64,000 nucleotides of DNA from Haliscomenobacter sp. Lineage in GTDB: Bacteria; Bacteroidota; Bacteroidia; Chitinophagales; Saprospiraceae. The notes beneath the pieces were generated by a model, which did not search any database, had not been told where the DNA came from, and saw only the letters and a program-made list of their open reading frames with translations. Made by a program: the position numbers and the translations under genes. Below are positions 18,204 to 25,905 of the stretch, in pieces (position 1 is the first letter of the stretch; each line of letters opens with the position of its first letter). The stretch lies in NCBI GenBank assembly GCA_016707205.1, contig JADJHZ010000006.1, positions 124,001 to 188,000 on the forward strand, written 5' to 3'.

Positions 18204-19622
18204 CTAAATGCCTTCCGCTTCTTTCAGCGCACGTTTCAGGGCGCCCAATTTATTATTTACTTCCTGGAGTTCGCTTTCCTCCTGGCTGGCGGCGACGATA
18301 CCTGCGCCAGCCTGATAGAACAACGTGTTGTTCTTGCTCAGGAAAGAGCGGATCACGATAGCCTGGGTGATATCGCCGTTGAACCCCAGTGTGCCGATCG
18401 AGCCACCGTAGAAGCCCCGGTTTTGGTTTTCGTACTGGTTGATCAGCTCGATGGCCTTGTACTTTGGAGCGCCGGAAAGGGTGCCTGCGGGGAAGGTATC
18501 GCCAAAAATCTGGATGGGGTTGGCGCCGGGTTCGAGGTCGCCTTCCACGGTAGAAACCAGGTGGATGACGTGGCTAAAAAACTGGATCTCCTTGAGTTTT
18601 TTCACCCGGATGTTCGTCGCGTGGCGGCCCAGGTCGTTGCGGGCGAGGTCCACCAGCATAATATGTTCGGCCACTTCTTTGGGATCTTCTGCCAATTCCC
18701 TGGCTTTGATTGCATCCACTTCGTTGTTGCCGGTGCGCCGGTAGGTCCCTGCAATGGGGTTCACCCGCGCCACCCCATCCCGGATGATCATCTGGGCTTC
18801 CGGCGACGAGCCGAGGATCTTATAGCTCCCGTAGTCGAAATAAAACAAATACGGAGACGGATTGATGGAGCGAAGCACCCGGTAGACGTTAAATTCGTCC
18901 CCTTTGAACTGCTGGGTAAATTGCCGGGAGAAGACGATCTGGAAGACATCCCCGATCTGGCAGTGATGCTTGCCGGTACGGACCAGTTCCATAAACTCCG
19001 CGTCGGTCAGGTTGCTGCTTTCCTCCCCTTCGAGGTGGAATTCGTGTATCGGCACCTTCTGGCTGCGCAACAACCCCTCGAACTTTTCCATCTCCGACGA
19101 TTCCCCGTCGAGGAGGTTCTCCAGCAGGTACAGTTCGTTTTTGAAGTGGTTAATCGCTATAATAAACCGGTGCAGGGTGAAGCGGATATCCGGGATATCC
19201 ATTTTTCGCTTTTCGGGATCAAAGGCCAGGGAGTCGAAATACTGCACGCCATCAAAACCGACATGGCCAAAGAATCCATTGAATACCGGGAACGGCGTGT
19301 CCTGCTGAACGGAAAAGCTGTCGGCAAAAGCTTTCAGCGCGACGGGCACAGAATACCGATCGCTCACCTGCTGTTCGGTTCTGCTTCCATCCGGGTAGGA
19401 AAGAATGATTTTCCCCCGGGAAACTTCGAAATGAGCGATTCCCTGCAGCCCGATAAAGGAGAAGCAGTCTTCCGCGCTGCTGAAATCGTTGCTCTCCAGC
19501 AGCACCGGGTTGGTGTACTGGTCGCGTACCCGCAAAAATAGCGAGACCGGCGTGAGCAAATCGGCCAGGTACTTCTTCACCCTGGTTTGTATCCGGATTT
19601 GAGGCATTGTGTTTATTTCCAT
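18204..19622 (-). CDS. trpE: Anthranilate synthase component I
   Basis: A chorismate-utilising enzyme of about 472 residues that makes anthranilate with ammonia from TrpG. The N-terminal PVLLES matches the tryptophan feedback-binding motif. The catalytic domain shows RVNPIAGTYRRTGNN, HIMLVDLARNDLGR and GTLSGAPKYKAIELI. I use the ATG at 19,622; 19,607 (MPQIRIQTRVKK) aligns equally well with family starts. The longer in-frame start at 19,700 would place coding sequence across the attenuator hairpin, so it is rejected. It is the first structural gene of the operon and sits just after a Trp-codon leader and terminator. Confidence 0.95.
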   Translation of the reverse strand: MEINTMPQIRIQTRVKKYLADLLTPVSLFLRVRDQYTNPVLLESNDFSSAEDCFSFIGLQGIAHFEVSRGKIILSYPDGSRTEQQVSDRYSVPVALKAFADSFSVQQDTPFPVFNGFFGHVGFDGVQYFDSLAFDPEKRKMDIPDIRFTLHRFIIAINHFKNELYLLENLLDGESSEMEKFEGLLRSQKVPIHEFHLEGEESSNLTDAEFMELVRTGKHHCQIGDVFQIVFSRQFTQQFKGDEFNVYRVLRSINPSPYLFYFDYGSYKILGSSPEAQMIIRDGVARVNPIAGTYRRTGNNEVDAIKARELAEDPKEVAEHIMLVDLARNDLGRHATNIRVKKLKEIQFFSHVIHLVSTVEGDLEPGANPIQIFGDTFPAGTLSGAPKYKAIELINQYENQNRGFYGGSIGTLGFNGDITQAIVIRSFLSKNNTLFYQAGAGIVAASQEESELQEVNNKLGALKRALKEAEGI

Positions 19623-19640
19623 GTTTGGCTCGTGTTCTGG

Positions 19641-19689
19641 CGAAATAAAAATGCAAAGCGGCTTGCCGGGTGATCCGACAAGCCGCTTT
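19641..19689 (-). terminator. trp operon attenuator terminator hairpin
   Basis: On the minus strand a perfect 11-bp stem, AAAGCGGCTTG/CAAGCCGCTTT (positions 19,679-19,689 and 19,655-19,665), encloses a 13-base loop and is followed by GCATTTTTATTT. It lies between the leader peptide and trpE. The loop contains TCACCCGG, the exact complement of CCGGGTGA that overlaps the leader's stop codon (19,717-19,724). Pairing of the two would form an antiterminator, possibly extended by AAG.CC with GGCTT of the terminator arm. The stem and complementarity are seen; the mechanism is inferred from classic trp attenuation. Confidence 0.85.
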
Positions 19690-19716
19690 GGTTCCAACAA
19701 GCAATGGCCTGGCCTT

Positions 19717-19779
19717 TCACCCGGTTACCGAATGATCGTACCACCACCACTGAATCGTTGAAACCATATATTGGTTCAT
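19717..19779 (-). CDS. trpL: trp operon leader peptide (three consecutive Trp codons)
   Basis: A 20-codon frame with the segment IQWWWYDHS: codons 11-13 are TGG TGG TGG at 19,741-19,749. It ends with TGA eight codons later, 28 bases before the terminator stem, and lies upstream of trpE on the same strand. A candidate promoter sits about 24 bases upstream of its ATG. This is the expected form of a ribosome-stalling leader that senses charged tRNA-Trp. An internal ATG at codon 5 could also serve as start. Confidence 0.85.
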   Translation of the reverse strand: MNQYMVSTIQWWWYDHSVTG

Positions 19780-19802
19780 CTTCTTTAGATTAAATTCCGT
19801 CT

Positions 19803-19810
19803 CAAAGATA
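19803..19810 (-). promoter_or_regulatory. Candidate trp promoter -7 element (TATCTTTG)
   Basis: The minus strand reads TATCTTTG, a full match to the Bacteroidota -7 consensus TAnnTTTG, about 24 bases upstream of the leader ATG. Transcription would start around 19,797. A clear -33 TTG element is not evident; the upstream region is T-rich. Confidence 0.55.
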
Positions 19811-19867
19811 AAATCACTTTGAAATAAAAAAACCCTCAGGGGATTTTTTTTTCAACGGACAGCGAAC

Positions 19868-20035
19868 CTGTTGCTCGTAGACCCGCTGTTGTGCGTAGAC
19901 TTCGGTCTACGATTCCTGTTGTTCGTAGACTTCCGTCTACGAATTCGTTCAATCTTCAGATTGCGTGGGTAATCCTACCGCCATTGAGGGCATTGCTTCA
20001 TTTTCTGAACTGTGATTTGGGGGATGAAAGGATGG
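19868..20035. repeat. Composite palindrome repeat, copy 1 (inverted relative to copies 3-5)
   Basis: The segment contains CGTAGACTTCGGTCTACG and CGTAGACTTCCGTCTACG hairpins, then CAATCTTCAGATTG, then a non-palindromic part ending near TTCTGAACTGTGATTTGGGG. The same modules occur in opposite orientation near 20,560-20,672, 21,295-21,405 and 21,475-21,590. No coding sequence is supported in 19,868-20,712. Confidence 0.7.
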
Positions 20036-20087
20036 CCATGATGGGCTAAGGCGCAAGGGGCCACCGTCTATCGACCCCCGTCTGCTT

Positions 20088-20212
20088 GATGTAGCTCGGA
20101 TTTTCAATCCGAGACTGTTGACCGGAATTGTATTCCGGGAAAGCGCGCCGTGCAGTGGTTGGTTTCGTTTGTCATGGGCGCATTGCTGCGTTGTCTGAAC
20201 ACGATTCGCAAG
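20088..20212. repeat. Composite palindrome repeat, copy 2 (CTCGGATT and CCGGAAT modules)
   Basis: This copy carries CTCGGATT/AATCCGAG and CCGGAAT/ATTCCGG hairpins, then GGTTGGTTTCG and GCATTGCTGCGTTGTCTGAAC. Its reverse complement matches the 3' half of copy 4 (21,395-21,471). It shows that the family is a mosaic of separate hairpin modules. Confidence 0.6.
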
Positions 20213-20559
20213 ATTAAAGGATGGACAGGATGGGGGGGCGATTTGGGCGTAAGGCGCAAGGCTTAAGGCGCAAGGGCAGGTACCAAAGGCGGACCGTCTA
20301 CCGTTTCACCCGTCTGCCGTCCACCGTCTGCCGTTGCTTCTTGTCTGAACCAGGATTTGGGGGGATTACAGGATGGACAGGATTATTTTGGGCGCCTTCT
20401 TCCCATCTGCGTTCATCCATAAATCAGTGGAATCTGTGATTCAGACAAGAAGCAACGGGCAACGAGAAACGGGAAACGGCAGACGGAAGACGGCAGACGC
20501 TGAAACACCTTGCGCCTTACGCCTTATGCCCAAATTGCCCCCCATCATGCCCATCCTTA

Positions 20560-20672
20560 AATCATGCAAATCACAGTTCAGACAACGTAGCATTGCCTCC
20601 AATGGCAGTAAATACGCGCAATCTGAAGATTGAACGAATGCGTAGACGGAAGTCTACCCACAACACAGGGGT
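20560..20672. repeat. Composite palindrome repeat, copy 3
   Basis: Modules in order: TCAGACAACGTAGCATTGCC, CAATGGCAGTAAA, CAATCTGAAGATTG and CGTAGACGGAAGTCTACC, followed by CACAACA. It lies directly downstream of the ribbon-helix-helix gene. Between copies 2 and 3 (20,297-20,352 and 20,444-20,506) lie inverted runs of CGTCTGCCGT-like microrepeats. Confidence 0.6.
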
Positions 20673-20712
20673 TACGCTCACAACAGAACAACAGGAAAAT
20701 CAATGCCTCCCC

Positions 20713-21075
20713 CTACCCTTCCAGATCCTTCTCAATCAGCTGGGTAACGTATTCGATCATCGTCATTTCCAGGTCGATGATCCTGCGTTTGGCCTGTTTG
20801 GCCAGCGGCTTGGGTAGATCGATCGACAGGCGGACGGTGTTGGCGCGGTCGCGCGTGGAAGGGCGGCCCATCGCGACGCGGGCTTCCTCGGCGGCAGGTT
20901 TTGACGTAGGGGCCGGTTTGGCGGTTTTGGGAGGCTCCTCCTGGTGGATCTCTTTGACGGCTTCTTCCAGCACCGATTCCGTCTGCCTGGTTTCGGGCGC
21001 TTGTTTGACCACCGGTTTGGCGGCAAAAAGAGAAAATTTGGTTAGATCAATAATTTTTTTGGCCATTGGGGTCAA
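20713..21075 (-). CDS. Small ribbon-helix-helix (ParG-like) DNA-binding protein
   Basis: A 120-residue protein, or 117 if it starts at the internal ATG 21,066 (MAKKIIDLTKF). The middle is a low-complexity Pro/Ala/Glu linker. The C-terminal ~45 residues (NTVRLSIDLPKPLAKQAKRR, then a helix ending LIEKDLEG) look like a ribbon-helix-helix domain of the kind found in ParG-type partition proteins and antitoxins. No ParA, toxin or plasmid gene is adjacent. It is embedded in the palindrome-rich stretch 19.9-21.6 kb. The function is unknown; binding to the neighbouring repeats is speculation. Confidence 0.6.
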   Translation of the reverse strand: MTPMAKKIIDLTKFSLFAAKPVVKQAPETRQTESVLEEAVKEIHQEEPPKTAKPAPTSKPAAEEARVAMGRPSTRDRANTVRLSIDLPKPLAKQAKRRIIDLEMTMIEYVTQLIEKDLEG

Positions 21076-21294
21076 GTTATTTATTTCATTAATCCGCCTT
21101 CGCCATCGAAAGCCATTTAGTTAATAATTTACAAGTTAGACATTTTCTAAAGAAGCCACATCCCACCTACCGCCTTATCTCTATAATACGTTACGCTTAT
21201 GAATCTTCAAACGACCAGGACCACCCAATCATCCCGTCTCATAGTCCTTCCGTTCACCCAACACCCTCTCTCCCCATCCATTAATCCCCCCAAA

Positions 21295-21471
21295 TCCTGG
21301 TTCAGACAACGCAGCAATGCCCCAATGGCAGTAGATTATGCACACAATCTGAAGATTGAACGGACGCGTAGACGGAAGTCTACGCACAACAGGGCAACCA
21401 ACCACTGCCCTGGGCGCTTCCCGGAATAAAATTCCGGTCAACAGCCTCGGATTGAAAATCCGAGCTACATC
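21295..21471. repeat. Composite palindrome repeat, copy 4 (most complete)
   Basis: The fullest copy carries CAGACAACGCAGCAATGCC, CAATGGCAGTAGA, CAATCTGAAGATTG, GCGTAGACGGAAGTCTACGC, a CAACCACTGCC segment, CCGGAATAAAATTCCGG, CTCGGATTGAAAATCCGAG and the GCTACATCATGGCCATCC tail. It runs directly into copy 5 and has no coding potential. Confidence 0.7.
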
Positions 21472-21474
21472 ATG

Positions 21475-21625
21475 GCCATCCTTAAATCCCCCCAAATCAC
21501 AGTTCAGACAACGCAGCAATGCCCCAATGGCAGTAGATGCACGCAATCTGAAGATTGAACCGAAGCGTAGACGGAAGTCTACGCACAACAGTCCTCTACA
21601 TCCTCTACATCCTCCTCATCCTGTT
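21475..21625. repeat. Composite palindrome repeat, copy 5, plus TACATCCTC microrepeat
   Basis: A near-identical repeat of the 5' part of copy 4 (GCAGCAATGCCCCAATGGCA, CAATCTGAAGATTG, GCGTAGACGGAAGTCTACGC) ends at about 21,590. It is followed by a short TACATCCTC array that abuts the holA stop. Copies 4 and 5 form an imperfect tandem pair. Confidence 0.7.
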
Positions 21626-22638
21626 CAAACAACATGCAGGATATGCCAGACCAGCTCCCGGAGCAGGTCGCCTTCTTCCTTGCCGGTAGAAATATAATCC
21701 ACGCCTTTGGATTTCAGGTCGTACACCCGGAGCAGGCCAATCACGGCTTCGGTACGTTCCAGGGAAAAGTGTTTAAGGGCCACTTTATAGTCTCTGAGGA
21801 AAAAGGCCGATCGCAAATCGAGGGCGGCGAGTTGGTCTTTTTCGGGTTTATTACGGTAAAAGTTCAGGATGTATACTTTGCTGAAAAAATTGTACAGTGC
21901 CCCTATGATCACCGGCATGGGGTTGCGCCGGGGATTGGCGGCAAAATAATCCACAATCCGGTTGGCTTTGAGGATGTTGCGCTCCGCAAGGGCTTTTTGA
22001 AGCTCAAACACATTGAAATCTTTGCTGATTCCGATGTGTTCCTCGATCTCCTTGCTCCCTATTTCTTTTCCGGGAGGCATATTGATGGCCAGCTTATCCA
22101 GCTCGTTTGCTACCCGGGAAAGTTCGTTGCCGAGGTATTCCGCGACCAGGCCCGCCGCTTCCGGACGAATGCGGAGTTGTTTTCGCTTCAGGTAATCCTG
22201 AATCCAATCCGCAACCTGATTGTCGTAAAGCCGCTTGGTTTCCAGCAAAACGGCATGTTCCTTCACTGCTTTGCCGAATTTGGAATTCAGGTTGTATTTG
22301 CCGTTTTTATGGCAAACAACCAGGATCGTGGAAGCAGCCGGCTTCGCGAAATACGACTCCAGGTCTTTGAGGGTTTTCATTTCCTGGGCCTCCTTGATGA
22401 TCGCCACCTGGTGCGGAGCCATCATCGGAAATCTCCGGGCAGTATCCAGCACAGCCAGGAAATCGGCGTCTTTCCCGTAGAAAATGGTTTGGTTGAATGC
22501 CCGTTCGGCCTCTGGCAGCGCGTTGGCTTCGATCGCATCGCAAACGAGATCAATGAAATAGGATTCCTCGCCGTGTAGAAAGTACAGCGGGCGGAACTTG
22601 CCTTTGCGGACCTCTTCCAGGATTTCCGTGTGTGTCAT
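21625..22638 (-). CDS. holA: DNA polymerase III subunit delta
   Basis: A 337-residue clamp-loader subunit. It begins with the AAA+-like PLYFLHGEESYFIDLVCDAI characteristic of the delta subunit. It continues with ARRFPMMAPHQVAIIKEAQEM, an internal ELDKLAINMP helix and a C-terminal collar region. It opens the beta sliding clamp for loading on DNA. Length and domain order fit Bacteroidota HolA. It is monocistronic here; the 3' end abuts microrepeats. Confidence 0.9.
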   Translation of the reverse strand: MTHTEILEEVRKGKFRPLYFLHGEESYFIDLVCDAIEANALPEAERAFNQTIFYGKDADFLAVLDTARRFPMMAPHQVAIIKEAQEMKTLKDLESYFAKPAASTILVVCHKNGKYNLNSKFGKAVKEHAVLLETKRLYDNQVADWIQDYLKRKQLRIRPEAAGLVAEYLGNELSRVANELDKLAINMPPGKEIGSKEIEEHIGISKDFNVFELQKALAERNILKANRIVDYFAANPRRNPMPVIIGALYNFFSKVYILNFYRNKPEKDQLAALDLRSAFFLRDYKVALKHFSLERTEAVIGLLRVYDLKSKGVDYISTGKEEGDLLRELVWHILHVV

Positions 22639-22712
22639 GGGGGAAAGATAAGGTTTTGGCGCTTAATTTGCGAAGCAAGGGCACGACAATCCAGCGCACT
22701 TCGGCGCGAAGC

Positions 22713-22745
22713 AGACCTTCCAGGTTTGCCAAACCTGGAAGGTCT
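22713..22745. repeat. AGACCTTCCAGGTTT palindromic repeat, copy 1
   Basis: Perfect 15-base arms (AGACCTTCCAGGTTT and its complement) flank a GCC loop. A CCAGTAGGG segment follows at about 22,757. It lies in the 350-base gap between the divergent holA and surE genes. Related copies are at 26,546-26,610 and 37,669-37,702. Confidence 0.8.
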
Positions 22746-22828
22746 CGTTCCAAAATATCCAGTAGGGTGGTAATTCCCTCCCCTTTTATTTTCCCGTAAA
22801 GGGAATGTCAAAATCTCCTAATTCCTGG

Positions 22829-22836
22829 TAATTTTG
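22829..22836 (+). promoter_or_regulatory. Candidate promoter -7 element (TAATTTTG) upstream of surE
   Basis: TAATTTTG matches the Bacteroidota consensus TAnnTTTG and lies about 150 bases upstream of the surE ATG, leaving a long leader with no recognised structure. No convincing -33 element was found. Confidence 0.35.
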
Positions 22837-22988
22837 GGTCGCCTTAAGGGAAAGTGCGATTCCAATTTAGCGCTCTGGTTGAACGTGCCTGGGTTAGCTC
22901 CTTACCAAAAGGGCGCCCATCCTGTTCTCCCTTTGCTCTGTTGAACATGCGTTTGCCAATAAGGCTAACCACTAATAGAAAAAAAACC

Positions 22989-23771
22989 ATGAATAAACCG
23001 CTCATTCTGGTCACCAACGACGACGGCGTCTCTGCCCCGGGAATCCGCGCGCTGATTGAGGTAGCTTCCTCGTTGGGAGAGGTTATTGTCGTAGCCCCGG
23101 ACTCTCCGCAATCGGGAATGGGTCATGCGATCACCATCTCCCAGCCGCTTCGCCTCCACCCGACCTCCATCTATGGCAATGTGGAAGCCTACGAGTGTTC
23201 CGGAACGCCGGTCGATTGTGTCAAGCTGGCTAAGAATGTCCTGCTCAAAGACCGGCAGCCCGATCTGTGCGTGTCGGGGATTAACCACGGCTCCAACGCC
23301 TCGATCAATATCATTTATTCCGGGACGCTTTCGGCGGCCATGGAAGCTTCCCTGGAAGGCATTCCGTCGATTGGATTCTCTTTGCTGGATTATTCTTATC
23401 AGGCCGATTTCGAGCCGGCCAAGCCGTTTGTCCGGCAACTCATGGAGTTTGTGCTCCGCCAGGGGCTTTCTGCGGGCAGTTTGCTCAATGTGAATATCCC
23501 CAACCGGCCTGAGGGAGGGATCAAGGGGCTGAAAGTATGCCGGCAGGCCGATGCCCGCTGGGTGGAAGAATTTATTGAAGCCAAAGACCCCCGCGGGCAA
23601 AAATACTATTGGCTTACCGGCCGGTTTGTCAACGGGGACCCCGGAGAGGATACCGACATCTCCGCGCTGGAACGGGGCTATATTTCGGTCGTGCCTTCCA
23701 AGCACGACCTCACCAACTACGAAGCGATGCAGGAATTGACCCCCATTGAGCAATTCGTCGTACGGACCTGA
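22989..23771 (+). CDS. surE: 5'/3'-nucleotidase SurE
   Basis: A 260-residue metal-dependent nucleoside monophosphatase. The N-terminus ILVTNDDGVSAPGI holds the paired aspartates. VVAPDSPQSGMGHAIT, CSGTPVDCVKLA and SGINHGSN with the metal-binding asparagine complete the active site. I chose the ATG at 22,989 because it gives the family start; the longer frame runs into noncoding leader. The small membrane protein and lpxB follow on the same strand. Confidence 0.95.
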   Translation: MNKPLILVTNDDGVSAPGIRALIEVASSLGEVIVVAPDSPQSGMGHAITISQPLRLHPTSIYGNVEAYECSGTPVDCVKLAKNVLLKDRQPDLCVSGINHGSNASINIIYSGTLSAAMEASLEGIPSIGFSLLDYSYQADFEPAKPFVRQLMEFVLRQGLSAGSLLNVNIPNRPEGGIKGLKVCRQADARWVEEFIEAKDPRGQKYYWLTGRFVNGDPGEDTDISALERGYISVVPSKHDLTNYEAMQELTPIEQFVVRT

Positions 23772-23796
23772 TTTTCGTCACCCTTATTTTTTTCTT

Positions 23797-24108
23797 ATGT
23801 TATTTAACCGCAATGCGATTTGGATGGGGATCCTGGTTGGGCTCGCACTCCCCTTCGCCGGATACGGCGTGCTCCTCATGCTGTCGGAACAGCTGGAATT
23901 GGCCCTTTTCCAAGGCAAAGAGCTGGCCGAACCGGTTTTTGACGAGATCACCCTCCAGGTATTGGCCCTCTGCCTGAATTTGATCCCATTGCACCTGTAC
24001 AACAAGCAGCGCTTTACTTTGTCTATGCGGGGCGTGCTGATCGCCACTTCGTTGTATGCCTTGGCATGGATCTTCTTATTCGGGTCAGATGTGCTCCACC
24101 CGGAATAA
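23797..24108 (+). CDS. Small membrane protein, function unknown
   Basis: A 103-residue protein with three likely membrane segments: IWMGILVGLALPFAGYGVLL, LQVLALCLNLIPLHLY and VLIATSLYALAWIFLF. It lies between surE and lpxB with short gaps (25 and 27 bases), so it is probably co-transcribed. I chose the ATG at 23,797 (MLFNRNAIW); an upstream in-frame start would overlap surE. No family is recognised with confidence. Confidence 0.7.
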   Translation: MLFNRNAIWMGILVGLALPFAGYGVLLMLSEQLELALFQGKELAEPVFDEITLQVLALCLNLIPLHLYNKQRFTLSMRGVLIATSLYALAWIFLFGSDVLHPE

Positions 24109-24135
24109 TCAACTGTTCACCATCTTCCATTGCCC

Positions 24136-25263
24136 ATGAAATACTACTTGATCGCAGGCGAAGCTTCCGGGGATCTGCATGGCTCTAACCTTTTGAACGC
24201 TTTGCGCCTGGAAGACCCCGGTCTGGAATGCAGAGCCTGGGGGGGCGACCTGCTACAGGAGAAGGGGGCTGTGCTCGTCAAGCACTATCGCGAACTGGCG
24301 TTTATGGGGTTTATTGAGGTAGCCAAAAACCTGCGCACCATCCTGCGCAACCTGGATTTTTGTAAACGGGACATTCTGGAATTCCAACCCGATGCGCTGA
24401 TCCTGATCGACTACCCGGGGTTCAACTTGCGCATCGCCAAATGGGCGAAGAAAAATGGAATCCGGGTTTTTTACTATATCTCCCCCCAAATTTGGGCATG
24501 GCATACGAGCCGGATACACGATATCAAAGCCAGCGTGGAGCGCATGTTTGTCATTCTCCCGTTCGAGAAGGCCTTTTACGCCCAATATGGCATGCACGTC
24601 GATTTCCCGGGGCACCCGCTGTTAGATGTCATCGACAGCCACCAGCCCGACCCCGGCTTTCGGGAACAACATCAACTCGGCGCCGAACCGATCATTGCCC
24701 TGCTTCCCGGCAGCCGAAGACAGGAAATCAACCGCATGCTTCCCGCCTACCTGGCGGTGATCCCCCAATTCCCGGGCTATCAGTTTGTCATTGCCGGAGC
24801 GCCCTCAATTCCGGAAGCGTTTTACCACACCCTGCTGGATCAATCCGGAGGCCGGGAGCAAGCCAAACTCCTCACGGGGCAAACCTATCAAATCCTTTCC
24901 CATGCCCACGCCGCCCTGGTAACCTCCGGGACGGCTACCCTGGAAACGGCCTTGTTTCAGGTACCCGAAGTAGTTTGCTATAAGGGAAATGTCCTTTCCT
25001 TCTTCATCGCCCGCCGGCTCGTCAACGTCCGGTTCATCTCCCTCGTCAATCTGATCCTCGACCGCCTGATCGTCGCCGAACTGATTCAGCATGAATGTAC
25101 GACCGGGCGGATCGCTTCCGAATTAAGAAACCTTCTCGATCCGGCCCGCAGAGCGCAGTTAAAAACGGATTATGCGCAGCTCATCCAGGCATTGGGAAGT
25201 AAAGGCGCGTCCCAACGCGCCGCCAGAGCGATGATCGCTTACCTAAACAAATCAAATCCGTAA
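24136..25263 (+). CDS. lpxB: Lipid-A-disaccharide synthase
   Basis: A 375-residue GT19 glycosyltransferase that joins UDP-diacylglucosamine and lipid X to form the lipid A disaccharide at the inner membrane. Family motifs are LIAGEASGDLHGSNL, LIDYPGFNLRIAKWAK, YYISPQIWAWH, FPGHPLLDV, LLPGSRRQEI and TSGTATLETALF. I chose the ATG at 24,136 (MKYYLIAGEASGD); a TTG two codons upstream is also in frame. Confidence 0.95.
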   Translation: MKYYLIAGEASGDLHGSNLLNALRLEDPGLECRAWGGDLLQEKGAVLVKHYRELAFMGFIEVAKNLRTILRNLDFCKRDILEFQPDALILIDYPGFNLRIAKWAKKNGIRVFYYISPQIWAWHTSRIHDIKASVERMFVILPFEKAFYAQYGMHVDFPGHPLLDVIDSHQPDPGFREQHQLGAEPIIALLPGSRRQEINRMLPAYLAVIPQFPGYQFVIAGAPSIPEAFYHTLLDQSGGREQAKLLTGQTYQILSHAHAALVTSGTATLETALFQVPEVVCYKGNVLSFFIARRLVNVRFISLVNLILDRLIVAELIQHECTTGRIASELRNLLDPARRAQLKTDYAQLIQALGSKGASQRAARAMIAYLNKSNP

Positions 25264-25373
25264 AAAACACCACCCGCTTCCGTTCAAAACAAACCGGTTG
25301 AATTAAGAATTCCGCCATTTACTCAATCGTTTAAAAAAGAAACAAATTATATTTATTACATATTATTTTTTTA

Positions 25374-25381
25374 TACATTTG
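25374..25381 (+). promoter_or_regulatory. Candidate promoter -7 element (TACATTTG)
   Basis: A full match to TAnnTTTG inside an AT-rich stretch 110 bases after lpxB. No annotated gene starts within the next 500 bases, so it may drive the unassigned segment that ends at the terminator at 25,867-25,899. Confidence 0.45.
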
Positions 25382-25386
25382 TACAT

Positions 25387-25866
25387 CCCAAAGGCGTAAT
25401 AAGCCCTGTCCATCCATCCTTTCCCGAAGGCAGGCCCACCTTAACACATCGATCAAACAGCCGAACTACTGGAAACCGGATGCGCTTGTGCGCCTAGCAC
25501 ACGCTTTTCGATTTCTGTAGATTTTGAGGCTAAACAAAACATCACGACTTTATTTGGCAGATCTGTTTCCACAAGCAGGCCCGGCGGCATGCGTATGCGG
25601 ACCTATTTGGTTTGGAAAATCTCCAAATCACTTTAGCCCGTATATACTTTGCGGGGTTTGGTTATGTGCAGGCCGTTGCTTACCTCGTCTCAGGCGAAGT
25701 AGCCCGACACAAGCCCATTGCAAAGGAAGCATCAACCTATTGCCGATCCTCAGCGCCCGGCAAAGCCGCCTATCTACTACCCCTTTCTTCCATAGAAATT
25801 CATAAACACTTGAATATGCGAGCATTACTACAAACCTCTCCTCAACGTTTCTTTAAATCCGGGTAA
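25387..25866 (+). other. Unassigned segment between a promoter-like and a terminator-like signal; possible RNA gene or leader
   Basis: About 480 bases with no convincing protein gene. The only long frame (from a TTG at 25,612) has no recognisable domain. A 16-codon frame at 25,816-25,866 (MRALLQTSPQRFFKSG) ends exactly at the base of the terminator stem, as in leader peptides, but no biosynthetic operon follows. I compared it by eye with tmRNA, RNase P RNA and SRP RNA core motifs and found no match. It may be a noncoding RNA or a leftover leader; this is open. Confidence 0.3.
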
Positions 25867-25899
25867 AGACAGGGCCTGAGATCGGGTCCTGTCTGTTTT
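25867..25899 (+). terminator. Rho-independent terminator-like hairpin
   Basis: Arms AGACAGGGCC and GGGTCCTGTCT pair (with one G-U) around a short loop and are followed by GTTTTC. It ends the unassigned segment and is immediately followed by the MITE-like element at 25,906. Confidence 0.65.
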
Positions 25900-25905
25900 C
25901 TTAAC

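Noticed and set aside
19622..19700. Longer trpE start at 19,700
   Set aside because: It would translate across the attenuator hairpin. The internal ATGs at 19,622 and 19,607 give the family N-terminus.
19826..19852. Bidirectional terminator upstream of the trp promoter (AAAAAAACCC/GGGGATTTTTTT)
   Set aside because: Only three G-C pairs in the stem, with an unpaired A. Too weak to annotate.
19868..21625. CRISPR array in the repeat-rich stretch
   Set aside because: Repeats are composite, in mixed orientation and irregularly spaced, with no uniform spacers and no cas genes.
25612..25866. 84-codon frame starting with TTG in the unassigned segment
   Set aside because: No domain, poor composition and a non-ATG start. 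The segment is better treated as unassigned or RNA.
25387..25893. Possible tmRNA, RNase P RNA or SRP RNA
   Set aside because: No tag-peptide frame ending in ALAA, no RNase P core motifs and no SRP GGAAGGAAGC-type loop could be found by eye.
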